A stretch of DNA of 64,000 nt from Streptomyces violaceusniger Tu 4113 (GTDB taxonomy: Bacteria > Actinomycetota > Actinomycetes > Streptomycetales > Streptomycetaceae), in assembly GCF_000147815.2 (NCBI RefSeq), contig NC_015957.1, forward strand, positions 7,874,001 through 7,938,000, written 5' to 3'. A program made the translations under genes and the position numbers. Position 1 is the first letter of the stretch; each line of letters opens with the position of its first letter. This document shows, piece by piece, positions 30,845 to 39,095 of the stretch. The notes below the pieces were generated by a model. The model was given only the letters and a program-made list of their open reading frames with translations. It did not search any database and was not told the DNA's origin.

Positions 30845-31519
30845 ATGCCGCTGACCTCGCCCCGGCGTTCCGCCCTCGCCGACCAGGTGATCGCCCAGCT
30901 GCGCGCCCAGATCACCTCGGGCGAATGGCCGGTGGGCTCGCGGATCCCCACCGAGCCCGAGCTGGTCGAGCAACTGGGGGTCGCGCGCAACACCGTGCGG
31001 GAGGCCGTACGCGCCCTCGCGCACAACGGGCTGCTGGACATCCGCCAGGGCTCGGGCACCTATGTGCTGGCGACCAGCGAACTGGCCGGGGTGATGCACC
31101 GCCGCTTCGCCGCCGCCGACCCCCGTCATGTGGCCGAGCTGCGCAGCGCCCTGGAGACCAAGGCCGCCCAGCTCGCCGCGGAGCGCCGCACCGAACAGGA
31201 CCTCAAGCAACTGGACGCACAGCTCGACCGGCGCGAGCGGGCCTGGGAGGCGGGCGACCCGGACGCGTTCGTCGAGGCGGACGCCACCTTGCACATGGCG
31301 GTCGTCGCCGCGTCGCACAACGATGTGCTGGCGGAGCTGTACGCGGATCTGGGCGCGGTCGTACGGGACTTCCTGCGCGCGGACGTGGACAGCGGGATGG
31401 GCCCGGACACGTATGTGGACCACGGACGGCTGGTGGAGGCGATCCGGGAGGGCGACGGGGAGCGAGCGGCGACCGAGGCCAGCACCCACCCGTTCGGCTG
31501 CCGTTTCCGCGCGCGCTGA
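30845..31519 (+). CDS. GntR-family regulator, FadR subfamily
   Basis: A 224-residue regulator. The winged helix is at residues 8-72 (LADQVIAQLRAQITSGEWPV, then TEPELVEQLGVARNTVREAV, RQGSGTYV) and the FCD ligand-binding domain occupies about 85-215 (ELRSALETKAAQLAAERR, EADATLHMAVVAASHNDVL). FCD metal-ligand positions appear as D in EADATLH and H in ATLHMAV. ATG 30845 has AGGAG five bases upstream. Divergent from the MFS exporter, it probably controls that gene in response to an exported compound. Its stop codon lies inside an 18-bp tandem repeat. Confidence 0.93.
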   Translation: MPLTSPRRSALADQVIAQLRAQITSGEWPVGSRIPTEPELVEQLGVARNTVREAVRALAHNGLLDIRQGSGTYVLATSELAGVMHRRFAAADPRHVAELRSALETKAAQLAAERRTEQDLKQLDAQLDRRERAWEAGDPDAFVEADATLHMAVVAASHNDVLAELYADLGAVVRDFLRADVDSGMGPDTYVDHGRLVEAIREGDGERAATEASTHPFGCRFRAR

Positions 31520-31619
31520 GCGACCGGCGCGCGCTGAACGACCGGCGCGCGCTGAACGATCCGCGGGCACTGAACGATCCGCGGGCACTGAGCGACCGAC
31601 GAGCACTGAGCGACCGGCG
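31512..31619. repeat. 18-bp tandem repeat (six copies) at the GntR stop codon
   Basis: Six units of the type CGCGCTGAACGACCGGCG run without gaps. Each unit holds a TGA in the reading frame of the gene; the first supplies the actual stop codon, the others are fallback stops. Confidence 0.88.
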
Positions 31620-31658
31620 GCCGACCGAACGCGGGCGGCAGCCTTCGGGCGCGCGGCT

Positions 31659-31991
31659 TCAGCGCTCAGCGTGGTGGCTCACCCAGGCCTTCCGTATCTC
31701 CTTCCAGCAGCGCTCGGCGAGGTCCACGCGCTGGGCCGGGCCGACCTCCACCGGGCGGGCGTCCATGTCCGGGTCCCACCAGCGGGCGCATTCGACATGC
31801 AGTTGCACCCGGTCCACGCGGGGGTTGGGGTTGAAGCAACTGGCCGTGGCGTGCGAGCCGCGGACCGAGGTGCTGCAGGCGGCCTGGCGCTTCCGGGGCC
31901 GTTCCTGCGCGGCGGAGCTGGAGGCGGCGATGACCAGACCCACCGTGGCGACGAGCAGCAGCGCGGCCGCGACACGGCGGGTCGTAGGCAT
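31659..31991 (-). CDS. Secreted hypothetical protein
   Basis: A 110-residue protein with a clear Sec signal peptide (TTRRVAAALLLVATVGLVIA, cleavage near SSSAAQ). The mature part has four cysteines (ACSTSV, ASCFN, VECARWW, ERCWKE), enough for two disulfides, plus a hydrophobic WW pair. GGAGG six bases before the ATG supports the start strongly. I do not recognise the family. It sits between the GntR gene and the fabI terminator and is likely monocistronic. Confidence 0.8.
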   Translation of the reverse strand: MPTTRRVAAALLLVATVGLVIAASSSAAQERPRKRQAACSTSVRGSHATASCFNPNPRVDRVQLHVECARWWDPDMDARPVEVGPAQRVDLAERCWKEIRKAWVSHHAER

Positions 31992-32121
31992 GCGTGACCT
32001 CCTCGGCCGTGCCGCTGGCGCCGGCGCTCGGTGAGTCGGTTCGTCGTATGACTCCACAGTGCGCGTGCCCACCACCCGGACGCGCGTCCTGCTCCCCCGA
32101 ACGGGTGAACGCGCACGCGGA

Positions 32122-32170
32122 ACGGCCGCCGCCCCGGACCCCCGGTTCACGGGGGCGGGACGGCGGCCGT
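32122..32170 (-). terminator. Hairpin terminator of the fabG-fabI operon
   Basis: Outer arms ACGGCCGCCG (32122-32131) and CGGCGGCCGT (32161-32170) enclose an inner CCCCCG/CGGGGG pair, starting 20 bases downstream of the fabI stop. Confidence 0.75.
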
Positions 32171-32190
32171 CGCGCGGAAACGCCGTGGGC

Positions 32191-32961
32191 TCAGGCACCC
32201 ATCATGTGCACACCGCCGTCGACATGCACGATCTCGCCCGTGGTGCGCGGGAACCAGTCGGACAGCAGAGCGACGACGCCGCGGCCGGCCGGCTCCGGGT
32301 CGGTCAGGTCCCAGCCGATCGGGGCCCGGTGGTTCCACACGTCCGCGAGCTCCTCGAAGCCGGGGATCGACTTCGCGGCCATGGACTTGATCGGCCCGGC
32401 GGAGACCAGGTTGCAGCGCACGTTCTTCTCGCCGAGGTCGCGGGCGAGGTAGCGGCTGGTGGACTCCAGCGCGGCCTTGGCCACGCCCATCCAGTCGTAC
32501 TTCGGCCAGGCGAACTGGGCGTCGAAGGTCAGGCCGACGATCGAGCCGCCGCGCGGCATCAGCGGCAGGCACGCCATGGTGAGCGCCTTGAGGGAGTAGG
32601 CCGAGACGTGCACGGCCGTGCCGACGTCCTCCCAGCTTCCCTCGAGGAAGTTGAACGCGCCCTGCGGGCCGAAGGCGATGGAGTGCACCACACCGTCGAG
32701 GTCGACACCCTCGCCCAGGTGCTCACGCACCTTGCCGGCCAGGCCGTCGAGCTGCTCCTGGTTCTGCACGTCCAGCTCGATGACCGGGGCCGGCTTGGGC
32801 AGCCGCTTGGCGATCCGCTCGACGAGGGAGACCCGGCCGAAGCCGGTGAGGATGACCTCGGCGCCCTCCTCCTGGGCCAGCTTGGCGGCGTGGAAGGCGA
32901 TGGACGCCTCGGTGATGACGCCTGTGACCAGGATGCGCTTACCAGCGAGAATTCCACTCAT
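32191..32961 (-). CDS. fabI: Enoyl-[acyl-carrier-protein] reductase FabI (InhA type)
   Basis: NADH-dependent last step of each fatty-acid elongation cycle. The 256-residue SDR has the FabI/InhA form of the nucleotide site (RILVTGVITEASIAFHAAKL), the strand VHSIAFGPQGAF, and the catalytic Tyr-x6-Lys spacing in FAWPKYDWMGVAKAALES. The substrate-loop region SAGPIKSMAAKSIPGF and the C-terminal IVHVDGGVHMMGA are typical. It starts five bases after the fabG stop, so the pair is co-transcribed. It is the likely target of triclosan- or isoniazid-type inhibitors in this host. Confidence 0.96.
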   Translation of the reverse strand: MSGILAGKRILVTGVITEASIAFHAAKLAQEEGAEVILTGFGRVSLVERIAKRLPKPAPVIELDVQNQEQLDGLAGKVREHLGEGVDLDGVVHSIAFGPQGAFNFLEGSWEDVGTAVHVSAYSLKALTMACLPLMPRGGSIVGLTFDAQFAWPKYDWMGVAKAALESTSRYLARDLGEKNVRCNLVSAGPIKSMAAKSIPGFEELADVWNHRAPIGWDLTDPEPAGRGVVALLSDWFPRTTGEIVHVDGGVHMMGA

Positions 32962-32966
32962 GACGT

Positions 32967-33671
32967 TCAGTGACCCATGCCCAATCCGCCGTCGACAGGG
33001 ATGACGGCTCCAGTGATGTACGCGGCCTCGTCGGAGGCCAGGAAGCGGACCGAGGCGGCGATCTCCTCGGGCTGCGCGTAACGCGCGAGCGGTACCTGCT
33101 TCACGATGTTCTCGCGCTGGTCGTCGTTGAGCGCGCGCGTCATGTCCGTGTCGACGAAACCGGGCGCGACCACATTGACGGTGATGTTGCGCGAGCCCAG
33201 CTCACGGGCGAGGGATCGGGCGAAGCCCACCAGGCCCGCCTTGGACGCGGCATAGTTCGCCTGACCGGCCGAACCCATCAGCCCGACGACCGACGAGATC
33301 AGCACCACGCGCCCCTTACGGGCCCGCAGCATCCCGCGGTTGGCCCGCTTGACCACGCGGAACGTGCCGGTGAGGTTGGTCTCGAGGACGGTGGCGAAGT
33401 CCTCCTCGGACATCCGCATCAGCAGTTGGTCGCGGGTGACCCCGGCGTTGGCCACCAGGACCTCGACCGCGCCGTGCTTCTCCTCGATCTCCTTGTACGC
33501 CTGCTCCACCTGCTCCGGCTCGGTGATGTCGCACTTGACCGCGAGCAAGTCGGCCGGCGGCTCGCCGGACCGGTAGGTGATGGCGACCTTGTCGCCAGCA
33601 TCGGCGAAGGCACGGGCGATGGCGAGGCCGATGCCGCGGTTGCCTCCGGTGACGAGAACCGAGCGGCTCAA
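32967..33671 (-). CDS. fabG: 3-oxoacyl-[acyl-carrier-protein] reductase FabG
   Basis: NADPH-dependent beta-ketoacyl-ACP reductase of FAS-II. The 234-residue SDR has the Rossmann motif VTGGNRGIGLAIA at residue 6, NAGVTRDQLLMRM near 77, and the catalytic Ser-Tyr-Lys in ISSVVGLMGSAGQANYAASK. The TTG at 33671 is preferred because AAGGTGG lies five bases upstream and the product then starts exactly at the first beta strand; an upstream extension to 33755 is not conserved. First gene of the fabG-fabI operon, as in mycobacterial mabA-inhA. Confidence 0.95.
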   Translation of the reverse strand: MSRSVLVTGGNRGIGLAIARAFADAGDKVAITYRSGEPPADLLAVKCDITEPEQVEQAYKEIEEKHGAVEVLVANAGVTRDQLLMRMSEEDFATVLETNLTGTFRVVKRANRGMLRARKGRVVLISSVVGLMGSAGQANYAASKAGLVGFARSLARELGSRNITVNVVAPGFVDTDMTRALNDDQRENIVKQVPLARYAQPEEIAASVRFLASDEAAYITGAVIPVDGGLGMGH

Positions 33672-33795
33672 GGGACCACCTTCTCTTGTCGATCTCTGTC
33701 GACGGCTGTCGATGTCTGTCGGCGTCCGTCGATATGACGTGCCGGGACGAGGCACAGCGCGCGCCGACTCCTACCCCCGCAAACTATCGGTCCAA

Positions 33796-33820
33796 GGCGC
33801 CCGAGGAGGAATCGGGCGCC
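33796..33820. other. 9-bp hairpin in the NmrA-fabG spacer
   Basis: GGCGCCCGA (33796-33804) and TCGGGCGCC (33812-33820) are perfectly complementary with a GGAGGAA loop. It may be a second terminator for the NmrA transcript or part of the fabG leader; the direction of use is unclear. Just to its left, 33690-33735 repeats CTGTCGA-type words several times. Confidence 0.45.
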
Positions 33821-33900
33821 CACAGGGGCGTGTGTCCCTCCCTGTCGACTTCCTACAGAAACGCCGTGGCCGCGGGCCCTCGGGGCGCGTCACCCCCGGA

Positions 33901-33931
33901 CCGGCCACCCCGGGTCCGCCGGGGTGGCCGG
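33901..33931 (-). terminator. Hairpin terminator after the NmrA gene
   Basis: CCGGCCACCCC (33901-33911) pairs with GGGGTGGCCGG (33921-33931), 11 bp, starting ten bases downstream of the NmrA stop codon on the minus strand. Confidence 0.75.
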
Positions 33932-33941
33932 AGCCCTGGGG

Positions 33942-34820
33942 CTACTGGGCGGCGGGGGCGGTCCATGACCGGCGGGCCCAGGTCTCCAGGGTGGTCAGCT
34001 CGGGGTGCTGAGCGCGCAGGGCGGGGATGTCCGCCCGGTAGCCGTGGTCGTTGAACCAGGCGAACATGGCGCCCATCTCGGAGCCGACCTGCCGCAGCCG
34101 ATCGAGATCCTGCTCCTGGAAGCGGGTGGGGATGCCCGAGACCTTCTCGAACACCTCGGCGATCTGCGGACCCGTGAGCTCCTCGGAGGCCAGCTCGAGC
34201 TGGCTGCCGACGTACTCCTCGGGGTTGTCGAAGGCGTCGGCGGCGAACAGGCCGATGTCCTCGGGGGCGATCATCTGCAGCGCCGTCCCGGGCTTCAGGG
34301 CCAGGCTGACCACGAGCCCGTCCGCGTCGCGGACGGGGCCCATGAAGGCGAAATTGTTGATGAAGTAGGTCGGGCGCAGCATGGTCGCGGGCAGCCCGAG
34401 GCCGACGATGTGCTTCTCGATACGGGCCTTGCTGTCGAAGTGCGGCACTCCGGAGTCGCGCTCGGCGCCGCCGACCGAGCCGTAGACGAGGTGTTCCACC
34501 TCGGCCCGTGCCGCGGCCTCGGCGACCGTACGGCCCTGCCGCTCCTCGGCCTCGATCCCGCCGGGACCCATGAAGGTCTGCACGCTGTAGACCCCGTACA
34601 CACCGCTGAACGCGGCGTCCAGGGAACGCCGGTCGTCGAGGTCGCCCGAGACGACCTCGGCGCCCGCCGCGGCCAGCTCCTGTGCCTTCGCCGAGCGCGG
34701 GTCGCGGGTCAGCCCGCGCACCGAGTGGCCCCGGCGGAGCAGCTCGCGGGCGACGGAGCCGCCCTGGTTGCCGGTCGCGCCCAGGACCAGAATGGTCCGC
34801 TTGTCGTGGTGGGTGGTCAT
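33942..34820 (-). CDS. NmrA/HSCARG-family NAD(P)-binding protein
   Basis: A 292-residue atypical SDR. The glycine motif VLGATGNQGGSVARELLRRG at residue 11 binds NADP; VYSVQTFMG and HLVYGSVGGAERDSGVPHFD fit the NmrA/HSCARG redox-sensor group, which lacks the SDR Tyr-Lys pair and senses the NADPH/NADP ratio or reduces quinones. Ribosome site GAGGAGC precedes the ATG. The old-yellow-enzyme gene is 66 bases upstream on the same strand and a MarR gene faces both, so I read the three as an electrophile or redox-stress locus. Confidence 0.92.
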   Translation of the reverse strand: MTTHHDKRTILVLGATGNQGGSVARELLRRGHSVRGLTRDPRSAKAQELAAAGAEVVSGDLDDRRSLDAAFSGVYGVYSVQTFMGPGGIEAEERQGRTVAEAAARAEVEHLVYGSVGGAERDSGVPHFDSKARIEKHIVGLGLPATMLRPTYFINNFAFMGPVRDADGLVVSLALKPGTALQMIAPEDIGLFAADAFDNPEEYVGSQLELASEELTGPQIAEVFEKVSGIPTRFQEQDLDRLRQVGSEMGAMFAWFNDHGYRADIPALRAQHPELTTLETWARRSWTAPAAQ

Positions 34821-34886
34821 GTTCTCGCTCCTCTTTCGCGGTTCAGCTGTTCGTATGCGGTCAGGTATGCGGACGGGGATCGCGGC

Positions 34887-35957
34887 TCAGCCGAGGGCGG
34901 GGTAGTCGGTGTAGCCGCGGTGGTCGCCGCCGAAGTAGGTGGCGCGTTCGGGGGTGTTGAACGGGCCGTCGGCGGCGAGGCGGGCCGGAAGGTCGGGGTT
35001 GGCCAGGAACATCGCGCCGAAGGCGAGCAGGTCCGCCGTACCGTCCGCCACCAGCGTCAGCTCGCCCGGCCCGGTCGGATCGTCGCCGGTGGACGGGTTG
35101 AGGACGAGGGTGCCGGGCCACTCCTTGCGCAGCCGTACGGTCAGCTCGCGTACGCCCGGGGCCTCCATCTGGTGCAGATAGGCCAGGCCCAGCGGGGCCA
35201 GCCGGGCCACCAGAGCGCCGTAGGTCTCCTGGAGGTCGTCCTCGGCGATGTCGTTGACGGGGTTCCCGGGCGAGATGCGGAAGCCGACCTTCTCGCCGCC
35301 GATGGCCCCGGCCACCGCGGCCGCCACCTCGGCGCCGAAGCGGATGCGGCCGTCGACCGAGCCGCCCCAGGCGTCGGTGCGCCGGTTGGCGTTGGGGGCG
35401 AGGAACTGGTGGACCAGGTAGCCGTTCGCCCCGTGGATCTCCACACCGTCGAACCCGGCCGCGATCGCGTTGCGCGCGGCGGCAGCGAAGTCGTCGATGG
35501 TCTGCGCGATCTCGGTCTCGGTCAGCGCCTTGGGGGTGACGAAGTCCTTGGGGCCGTCGTGGGTGAACACCTTCCCCTGCGGCGTCACGGCCGAGGGGCC
35601 GACCGGCACCAGGCCGTCCGGCAGCAGGCTGGGGTGGCCGATCCGGCCGGCGTGCATGAGCTGCGCGAAGATCACCCCGCCCGCGCGGTGCACGGCGTCG
35701 GTCACCTTCCGCCAGGCCGCGATCTGCTCGGCGGAGTGCAGGCCCGGGGTGTCGGGGTAGCCCTGCCCGATCACCGAGGGCTGGATCCCCTCGGTGACGA
35801 TCAGCCCGGCGCTCGCCCGCTGTGCGTAGTAGGTCGCGGTCAGATCGGTCGGGCTCGTGCCCGGGCCGTAGCCGCGGCTGCGGGTCATCGGGGACATCAC
35901 GATGCGGTTGGCCAGCCGGGTGCCGCCCAGGTCGTACGAGTCGAATGCCGTCGTCAT
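34887..35957 (-). CDS. Old-yellow-enzyme family alkene reductase (NemA-like)
   Basis: FMN-dependent reductase of activated C=C bonds, 356 residues in a TIM barrel. Visible landmarks are NRIVMSPMTRSRG near 20, AQLMHAGRIGHP near 100, and the substrate-binding pair in GVEIHGANGYLVHQFL near 175, followed by NRRTDAWGGSVDGRIRF, the phosphate-binding loop RFGAEVAAAV and FLANPDLPARL near the end. ATG 35957 has AGGA eight bases upstream; a GTG two codons earlier is less likely. Homologues reduce nitro compounds, enones and N-ethylmaleimide and are often MarR- or TetR-controlled. Confidence 0.95.
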   Translation of the reverse strand: MTTAFDSYDLGGTRLANRIVMSPMTRSRGYGPGTSPTDLTATYYAQRASAGLIVTEGIQPSVIGQGYPDTPGLHSAEQIAAWRKVTDAVHRAGGVIFAQLMHAGRIGHPSLLPDGLVPVGPSAVTPQGKVFTHDGPKDFVTPKALTETEIAQTIDDFAAAARNAIAAGFDGVEIHGANGYLVHQFLAPNANRRTDAWGGSVDGRIRFGAEVAAAVAGAIGGEKVGFRISPGNPVNDIAEDDLQETYGALVARLAPLGLAYLHQMEAPGVRELTVRLRKEWPGTLVLNPSTGDDPTGPGELTLVADGTADLLAFGAMFLANPDLPARLAADGPFNTPERATYFGGDHRGYTDYPALG

Positions 35958-36200
35958 GATCACTTTCCTAGTTCGACGTGGAGGCCGCCGCGAGGTGCGG
36001 TCGCACCGCTGTCCTGGTGCCCATCACACCATTGACTGTCCGAACAAGTAAATCGCGATGACGCATTCCCGATCGATCGTGAGCCACATCACTTCCGAGC
36101 GATCCTGCCAGGCAGCAGACGGTGCGTACGGTACGACCAGAGCGCGCATCACAGCGCTCGACCCATTCCTGCCCGAGCAGCAATACATCGAGCGAGACAG

Positions 36201-36206
36201 TAGGAT
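36201..36206 (+). promoter_or_regulatory. Candidate -10 of the MarR gene in the divergent intergenic region
   Basis: TAGGAT lies 32 bases before the MarR ATG. The 281-base divergent region (35958-36238) should hold both promoters and the MarR operator. The best palindrome-like element is TTGACTGTCCGAACAA near 36032, but its half-sites match only partly, so I do not assign it as operator. Confidence 0.4.
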
Positions 36207-36238
36207 CAAGGTGACCAAGCAGGAAGGGCGAGTAAGAG

Positions 36239-36772
36239 ATGACGCAGTCCACGCCGGAGGACGGGAACAGCGCCGTGGGGATGGGGCAGGAGGTCACCGT
36301 CCCGATGCCGGGCGCCGCCAGAGGCGGGCCGGTCAGCCATGCGATCTTTCGCCTGGCCCGCCTGCACCGCATGCTCGCGGGACAGTTGCTGCGCCGCATC
36401 GGCCTGCACCCGGGCCAGGAGCTGGTGATGATGCACCTGTGGGAACTCGGCCCCCAGCGCCAGGCCGACCTGGTGCGGCTGATGGACTCCGACGCCGCCA
36501 CCATGACCCGCACCGTCCGGCGCCTGGAACAGGCCGGCTTCGTCCGCCGTCGGCCCTCCCCCACCGACAAGCGCGCCTCGCTCATCGAACCCACAGCGGC
36601 CAGCCACGCGCTGCGCCGTGAGGTGGAGCGGGTCTGGAGTCAGCTCGAGGAGATCTCGACGGCGGGCCTCTCGGACGACGAAAGCGCCGCGGCCCTGCGC
36701 ACCCTGGAGCACCTGGAGCAGAACCTCGTACGTGCCACCGCCGAACACGCGGGCGCGGAAACGGAGGACTAG
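36239..36772 (+). CDS. MarR-family transcriptional regulator
   Basis: A 177-residue winged-helix regulator. The MarR core covers residues about 35-150: HAIFRLARLHRMLAGQLLRR, then LGPQRQADLVRLMDSDAATM with recognition helix TRTVRRLEQAGFVRRR and the wing PTDKRASLIEPT. The first 30 residues are a disordered extension. It has no cysteine, so it is not a thiol-switch MarR and probably binds a ligand. It diverges from the OYE-NmrA pair and most likely represses it. AGGAAGG eleven bases before the ATG is the only ribosome site. Confidence 0.93.
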   Translation: MTQSTPEDGNSAVGMGQEVTVPMPGAARGGPVSHAIFRLARLHRMLAGQLLRRIGLHPGQELVMMHLWELGPQRQADLVRLMDSDAATMTRTVRRLEQAGFVRRRPSPTDKRASLIEPTAASHALRREVERVWSQLEEISTAGLSDDESAAALRTLEHLEQNLVRATAEHAGAETED

Positions 36773-36852
36773 CACTCAGCGGACGGAAGCCATCGACGTC
36801 CCGGAACGCATCGGGTCGGCGGCTGCGAGGAGCGGCGCATCGATTACGGAAG

Positions 36853-37338
36853 GTGTCGGTCACCCGTGCGAAGATGACCCCCATGTTTGGGGGAGGGGAC
36901 GGTAGGCCGCCTGGCCAGGGCGGCAAAATGACGCTGGCAGACCTCGTCCGCCAGGAGACCGCCGCGCGGATGACGGAGCGCGAGAAGTGGGCGGCGCTGC
37001 GGACGGCGCGGCTGTACTTCCAGCGCCCGGAGCACCCGGAATACGTCGCTTTCGTCACAGGCTGTGATGCCGGTAACGATTGGGGGCTTCTTGTCGGATT
37101 TCCAGAATGGCTCGCCCTGAAGGCGAGAACTGAGGCGAACGTTGCCTGGCCCTCACTGGTGTTGCAGGTAGCTGACCTATCCAAGGCAGGCGACTTCCCT
37201 GCCGACGCAGAATCTGACTCGACAGCAGTCAGTGCACTCTTTTCTCTACTCGATGAGTTCCTGTCTGAACGCACCGGAGCGAGGGGCGCATCGAGGATCA
37301 TTTCCCTCTATGCCAGCCGCCGACAGGCGGGGACGTGA
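36853..37338 (+). CDS. Hypothetical protein of atypical composition
   Basis: An orphan of up to 161 residues that I do not recognise. After a Gly-rich start it has MTLADLVRQETAARMTEREK and a compact domain with FQRPEHPEYVAFVTGCDAG, WGLLVGFPEWLALKARTEAN and a helical C-terminus (VSALFSLLDEFLSERTGARG). No membrane or signal segment. From about 37040 onward the DNA is visibly less GC-rich and uses codons such as ctt, gca and tct that its neighbours avoid, suggesting recent acquisition. Start is uncertain (GTG 36853, ATG 36874, 36883 or 36928). The fold could be an immunity-like or small regulatory domain, but nothing supports a function. Confidence 0.65.
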   Translation: MSVTRAKMTPMFGGGDGRPPGQGGKMTLADLVRQETAARMTEREKWAALRTARLYFQRPEHPEYVAFVTGCDAGNDWGLLVGFPEWLALKARTEANVAWPSLVLQVADLSKAGDFPADAESDSTAVSALFSLLDEFLSERTGARGASRIISLYASRRQAGT

Positions 37339-37559
37339 TGAGTTCGAACATTCCCGCGTAGAGGCGGGCCTGCGCCACTGTCGTGTCTGGCCGGATCGTG
37401 CACGCTGCCGAACCTGACCCGCACGGCGCGGCAGCGGACCGAGGACGGCCGCCCCGAAGCCCGGCGGTCCAGCGGCAATTACCGCGCCCGATGTCGCAGC
37501 AACATGGTTCACTGCCGACGGACAACACCATCGACAGAACCGACGAAGGGGAGTCGCCC

Positions 37560-39095
37560 GTGGCGCACGAGATTGATCCGTCCTTCCTCGCGCTGCCGCT
37601 GAGGGCGCTCGCCGACGCGGCGCTCGCACGCGCTCGCGCGCTCGGGGCTGAGCATGCCGACTTCCGGTTCGAGCGGGTGCGCAGTGCCGCCTGGCGGTTG
37701 CGGGATGCCAGGCCGTCCGGGGCCTCGGACACCACCGACCTGGGGTATGCGGTGCGGGTGGTGCACGGTGGGGCGTGGGGGTTCGCTTCGGGGGTGGACC
37801 TCAGCATGGACGCCGCCGCCCGCGTGGCCTCGCAGGCGGTGGCGATGGCGAAGCTGTCGGCCAAGGTGATCGAGGCCGCCGGGTCCGATGAGCGGGTGGA
37901 GCTCGCGCCGGAGCCGGTGCATGCCGACAAGACCTGGGTTTCCTCGTATGAGGTCAACCCGTTCGAGGTGCCGGACGCCGACAAGACCGGGCTGCTCGCC
38001 GAGTGGAGCGAGCGGCTGCTGCGCGCCGAGGGGGTCGCACACGCGGACGCGTCGCTCCTCACCATCCACGAGAACAAGTTCTACGCGGACACCGCGGGCA
38101 CCGCGACCACCCAGCAGCGCATCCGGCTCCATCCGCAGCTCACCGCCGTCGCGGTGGACCCGGCGAGCGGGGAGTTCGACTCGATGCGCACGCTGGCCCC
38201 GCCGGTCGGGCGCGGTTGGGAGTATCTGACCGGCGGGCCCGGGGCGGGCGGCTGGGACTGGGACGCGGAGTTGGCGGAGATCCCGGAGCTGCTGGCCGAG
38301 AAGATGCGTGCGCCATCCGTCGAGGCCGGGTCGTACGACCTGGTGGTGGACCCGTCCAATCTGTGGCTGACCATCCACGAGTCGATCGGCCACGCCACCG
38401 AGCTGGACCGTGCGCTCGGCTACGAGGCGGCGTACGCGGGCACCTCCTTCGCCACCTTCGATCAGCTCGGGTCGCTGAAGTACGGCTCCCAGGTCATGAA
38501 CGTGACCGGGGACCGGACGGCCGAGCACGGGCTGGCCACCATCGGGTACGACGACGAGGGGGTGGCGGCGCAGTCCTGGGATCTGGTGAAGGACGGCACG
38601 CTCGTCGGGTATCAGCTGGACCGCCGGATCGCGCGGCTGACCGGTTTCGAGCGGTCCAATGGCTGCGCGTTCGCCGACTCGCCGGGCCATGTGCCGGTGC
38701 AGCGGATGGCGAACGTATCGCTGCGGCCCGCCCCCGGCGGCCCCTCGACGGAGGAGCTGATCGGGGACGTCGAGAACGGTCTGTATCTGGTCGGCGACCG
38801 CTCCTGGTCGATCGATATGCAGCGGTACAACTTCCAGTTCACGGCGCAAAGGGCGTTCCGCATCAGGAACGGCGCTCTCGCCGGGCAGGTGCGCGACTTC
38901 GCCTACCAGGCCACCACCACCGACTTCTGGGGTTCGATGACGGCCGTCGGCGGGCCGCAGACGTATGTCCTGGGCGGCGCCTTCAACTGCGGCAAGGCCC
39001 AGCCCGGGCAGATCGCGGCCGTCTCGCACGGCTGCCCGTCGGCGCTGTTCCGCGGCGTCAACATCCTCAACACCACCCAGGAGGCCGGACGATGA
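37560..39095 (+). CDS. tldD: TldD-family metalloprotease subunit
   Basis: Catalytic half of the TldD/TldE heterodimer, which degrades unfolded peptides or matures RiPPs such as microcin B17. The 511-residue product carries the zinc motif HESIGHATELD (HExxxH) near residue 270 and downstream GCAFADSPGHVPVQRMANVS and GGAFNCGKAQPGQ, the third metal-ligand region. The GTG at 37560 has AAGGGGAG seven bases upstream. Stop overlaps the tldE start as ATGA, the usual coupled pair. No RiPP precursor is recognisable nearby, so a housekeeping peptide-degrading role is more likely. Confidence 0.94.
   Translation: MAHEIDPSFLALPLRALADAALARARALGAEHADFRFERVRSAAWRLRDARPSGASDTTDLGYAVRVVHGGAWGFASGVDLSMDAAARVASQAVAMAKLSAKVIEAAGSDERVELAPEPVHADKTWVSSYEVNPFEVPDADKTGLLAEWSERLLRAEGVAHADASLLTIHENKFYADTAGTATTQQRIRLHPQLTAVAVDPASGEFDSMRTLAPPVGRGWEYLTGGPGAGGWDWDAELAEIPELLAEKMRAPSVEAGSYDLVVDPSNLWLTIHESIGHATELDRALGYEAAYAGTSFATFDQLGSLKYGSQVMNVTGDRTAEHGLATIGYDDEGVAAQSWDLVKDGTLVGYQLDRRIARLTGFERSNGCAFADSPGHVPVQRMANVSLRPAPGGPSTEELIGDVENGLYLVGDRSWSIDMQRYNFQFTAQRAFRIRNGALAGQVRDFAYQATTTDFWGSMTAVGGPQTYVLGGAFNCGKAQPGQIAAVSHGCPSALFRGVNILNTTQEAGR

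Noticed and set aside
31520..32034. Plus-strand frame continuing through the 18-bp repeats after the GntR gene
   Set aside because: It is a shifted-frame reading of repeats and of the strand opposite a secreted-protein gene with a good ribosome site.
32191..33671. Idea that fabG-fabI belongs to a polyketide cluster
   Set aside because: The pair has the primary FAS-II mabA-inhA arrangement and no PKS, ACP or tailoring genes are nearby.
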